Positions 61,254-64,000 of a stretch of DNA of 64,000 nucleotides are shown piece by piece; positions within the stretch are counted from its first letter, which is position 1, and each line of letters opens with the position of its first letter. The stretch lies in assembly GCA_947683625.1 (NCBI GenBank), contig CANTUR010000070.1:496001-560000 (forward strand), written 5' to 3'. The notes under the pieces were generated by a model. That model had not been told where the DNA came from, made no database searches, and saw nothing but the letters and a program-made list of their open reading frames with translations. The translations under genes and the position numbers were made by a program. The stretch comes from Mallotus nudiflorus. Taxonomy: Eukaryota > Streptophyta > Magnoliopsida > Malpighiales > Euphorbiaceae.

Positions 61254-63342
61254 CTATTGCACCGGTGCGCACTCGGTCCTAGTGCTGCCCACTAGGAAGC
61301 ACGTTCTATCAATATCCTTCATTTAAAATAAAACATACATTCAATTAAACAAATAATGCATAAAGTCATTCATAATAATCAAATAAACCATATATATACC
61401 ATAAATATACCTAAAATAAACTAAGTATATTTCAAGTATATATATGTAAAATAAATTCAAATAAATCATGAAATATACTCAAAATAAACCAATAATATAC
61501 TTAAAAATAATTTAAATATAAATCAAAAGTAAAACATGCATTTATTTCAAAATATACCAAGAATATAATAAAAATATACCTAAAATATACTTTAAGCATT
61601 TAATAAAACAATTATGCAAAATTATACATTTAAAACATATAATTCTAAAACATGCAACCTAAGCGCAATGTATATATAGAATAACAACTCACAGGGATGT
61701 GCTCCTCGAGACTAGTCTGACGGCTTGATCCGCTAGGCCTTGATCTCGGCACAACTAAACAAATCAATTAAATATGAAGATTAGAATAAATCCAACTTAG
61801 ACTTTTAAAGACTTGATCTAGAATTACTAAATATAGACAGACACAGAATTGACCCGATGTCACATTTTACGAGAATTCTACTAAAAATTCGGCAGAACCT
61901 CCTTTGTAAAACGGACATCTCTCTACTAAAAAGTAGAGCCAGTCCTGGAAAAAAAATACATTTCAAATATAAAAATTCACACAACCCTCTGTTGGGATCC
62001 TGAACTACAAAATTCCCCAACCGAGGTTCACAATTCACCACAATTCAAATAATATAATAAAATATATTAAAAATCAATAAATATCATAAATAACCTCAAA
62101 ATCTCAAAATATAGCGTATTTAACATTAAAACACCAAAAATAATTATTTTCCCAATAATTACTTAAAAACCCTAAATAATAATATAATATTATTAAAAAT
62201 CCATTTCCAATAATTACACAAATATTAATAAAAATTCATTTTATAAATCCAAATAACTTAATTAGTCTAAATACATATTAAAAGTTACTTAAAATCCATT
62301 TTATTACAAAAATAGTATATAATATATTATTTGAAAATACTAATTAATAAAAAAATAGTAAATAATTTGTAAAAATCATTTTTATACCTCAAATAATATT
62401 AAAACCAATTAAACATAAAATTTAACTAAAATTATCACCAAATTACACAATTAACCCTAATATTCAAAAATATACATAATATACTAATATTACTAAAAAA
62501 TTCAATAAAATTATATAAATACACAAAAATTATTTTTCTCAACATATATCTCATTGTTATCAACAAAAACATATAATTAACCAATAATTTCTACAAAAAT
62601 ATATTTTTAACCTAATTTTTCAAAATTGACATAAACTTGAAATAATTATAAAAATTACATAAAAATCACAAAAATTATAAAATCAACTCTAAAATTAATA
62701 ATAATACTAAAAATCACAAATTTATAATTTATATAATTAATTTACGAAAATTAATAAAATAATGATAAAATATTCAAAAATTCACAAAAATCAAAATAAA
62801 TTCTAAAAATCACACAAAAATTCATGGAAGTAGATTAAGCTAGTATAATCAACATTTGTGAAGGAATTTTTCATGAATCAACCATTACCACCCTAAAAAA
62901 AATTAAAAACCATAATGAACAGAAATCTAAAAATCATTCAACACCCAACCAAATCGAGTTTTTAAGCTAAAAGGAGCTTGGATTCACACTCACTGATGTC
63001 CAAGGAAGAGAAAGAGATTGGCAGTGAGAAGAATGGTGACAAAAAAAGCTTGGAACGACGATGGGATCAACTTTCGGCTTCTCTTGTTGCACAAGCTGCT
63101 ACCGGTGCTGGGGAAGGAGGAGGAGGGTGGCGGAGTTGCTGGAAGGCCGGATGACACACTGATGGTAGGTGCTCAAACAGTGGCAGGCGGAGGGTGATGG
63201 TGGGTGGCTCGGTGGTTCGGGGAGAATGAGTGTATGTGTATGTGTTTTGTGTTTGTTGTTTATGTATATTAATGTAAATATATATTATACTATTTATTAA
63301 TATTATATAATATACTTACATGCATAAATCCCCACCACACAT
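61254..63342 (-). repeat. LTR fragment F (middle part of a divergent LTR)
   Basis: It starts at the GCACCGGTGC palindrome/CCTAGTG hairpin position and continues in LTR order: GTGAGT-like donor region near 61690, hairpin block 61863-62021, long AT-rich stretch, exon-like GC patch about 62940-63225 with a CACTCACTGA donor-like site, then stops at the TG of fragment G. It is the most divergent full-order copy of the islands here and so the best comparison for stem conservation. No gene is seen; the frame at 61805-62041 only reads through the hairpin block. Confidence 0.78.
61863..62021 (-). other. Three-hairpin block in LTR fragment F
   Basis: H3 arms at 61863-61870 and 61906-61913, a C-G/G-U stem in sense. 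H2 is CTCTACT/AGTAGAG at 61921-61938. H1 is GTTGGG (61991-61996) with CCCAAC (62016-62021). H1 differs from array II by a paired C-G to T-A change plus one added pair and one mismatch. H2 has lost one base pair from both arms. Confidence 0.75.
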
Positions 63343-64000
63343 TGTCATGACCCAAAACAGGGGCCATGACCGACGCTAAGGAATGGGAATTCTTTCGAAT
63401 CCGGAACCCGTAGCAAGCCTAAAAATAAAATAAATCATACAATAATAATAATAATAATATCACAATTAAAAAAAATACTATGCAGCGGAATAAAGTTATA
63501 AATATAAAAATAATAATCCACCACCAGGGAATTTAAATCAATTTCTCATCTCATATATAAATAAACTCTTTAATACAAGTTTCAGTTCAAATTCTTAAAA
63601 TACATATCTCATATAAATACAATACACCAATCTACGAAACAACCATAACTACTGCAGTTTCTAGATTGTAAAAATAAAACTCAAGACTCAGATAAGCAGT
63701 TTACATAAACAAGCCGGGGCAGAAGAAATCTGGCATACAGGCCTATTACTGAGGTCTGAGCAAGAAGACTCTCCTGAAAAATGGTCAACAGAGGGGAGTC
63801 AGACCTCACTGAGTGAATTACTATAATATATATACATGCATACTAAATGTCAATGCACCCAATCAAAATATATATAATATGTATATATACAAGCAAATAT
63901 CCACATATGCAATAAATTCATTTTATATATTTTTATTGAAAATCACAATTCATGAAGGATCAAATAGAACCCTAAAATATCGCAACCTCAAAACAGTGTT
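63343..64000 (-). repeat. LTR fragment G (runs off the window)
   Basis: It starts TGTCATGACCC, matching the LTR edge TGTCACGACCC, and follows the LTR order as far as the double-stem element (63750-63808) and beyond. It may be a solo LTR or the left LTR of another minus-strand element to the right. The preceding CACAT (63338-63342) would be the left target duplication. Confidence 0.8.
63750..63808 (-). other. Double-stem element, LTR fragment G
   Basis: The outer arms TGAGGTCTGA (63750-63759) and TCAGACCTCA (63799-63808) are perfect. The inner W-box stem is broken (GAAGACT versus GGTCAAC). Confidence 0.8.

Overview
The window is plant nuclear DNA, AT-rich and heterochromatin-like. I found no host gene, rRNA, tRNA or bacterial feature. 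Essentially all of it is one extended family of Ty3/gypsy LTR retrotransposons. The evidence is: LTRs of the form TG...CA about 3.25 or 3.88 kb long; a primer binding site TGGTATCAGAGC that matches the 3' end of plant initiator tRNA-Met; a polypurine tract AAGGGGGGAAGA; and one gag-pol frame in the order capsid, CCHC knuckle, protease, reverse transcriptase, RNase H, integrase, C-terminal chromodomain-like segment. The domain order, that C-terminus and the long LTRs point to a chromovirus of the Tekay/Del type. The species cannot be named from this sequence.

Layout. (1) 1-19417, minus strand: tandem array I, LTR-A (cut by the window edge) / internal A / LTR-B / internal B / LTR-C. Units of about 8.24 kb share their LTRs. 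(2) 19418-60775, minus strand: a separate element D. Only the first 227 bp (in element sense) of its left LTR is present (19418-19644). Its internal region C runs 19645-24643, and its right LTR is split into 24644-25864 and 58743-60775. The stub matches the end of the split right LTR better than it matches the adjoining LTR-C, so array I probably inserted into D's left LTR. (3) 25865-58737, plus strand: tandem array II, inserted into D's right LTR. It has five LTRs (3877-3887 bp) alternating with four internals of exactly 3368 bp, and one 5-bp target duplication (GAAAT, 25860-25864 and 58738-58742) flanks the whole 32.9-kb block. (4) 60776-64000: three more LTR pieces of older relatives (E, F, G), each ending at another LTR boundary. 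They look like further steps of nesting.

Coding state. All seven internal regions are dead. Internal B is the least damaged: two stops in gag, one 10-bp deletion in RNase H and one stop before integrase, with integrase-chromodomain open for 440 codons. Internal C keeps a frame of exactly 1580 codons with nine stops. Internal A has ten stops plus the deletion it shares with B. Most stops are CAG>TAG, CGA>TGA or TGG>TAG, as expected from decay of methylated cytosine. The four internals of array II are far more degraded, have lost RNase H to a 13-bp minisatellite, and carry the same lesions, although the LTRs around them are almost identical. Array II was therefore either multiplied by recombination after the element died, or copied while already defective.

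Non-coding structure. Inside the AT-rich LTRs is an ordered series of GC-richer islands that are almost all inverted repeats: a subterminal 8-bp repeat, three hairpins around an exon-like block, a CCTAGTG/CACTAGG hairpin, the palindrome CGTACCGGTACG, two or four 45-bp stem modules with W-box cores, and a double-stem W-box element. Several stems differ between copies by paired, compensating changes. Splice-like signals (GTGAGT donors, pyrimidine-AG acceptors) lie between them in conserved positions. This structured and possibly spliced LTR leader is the best candidate here for something undescribed.
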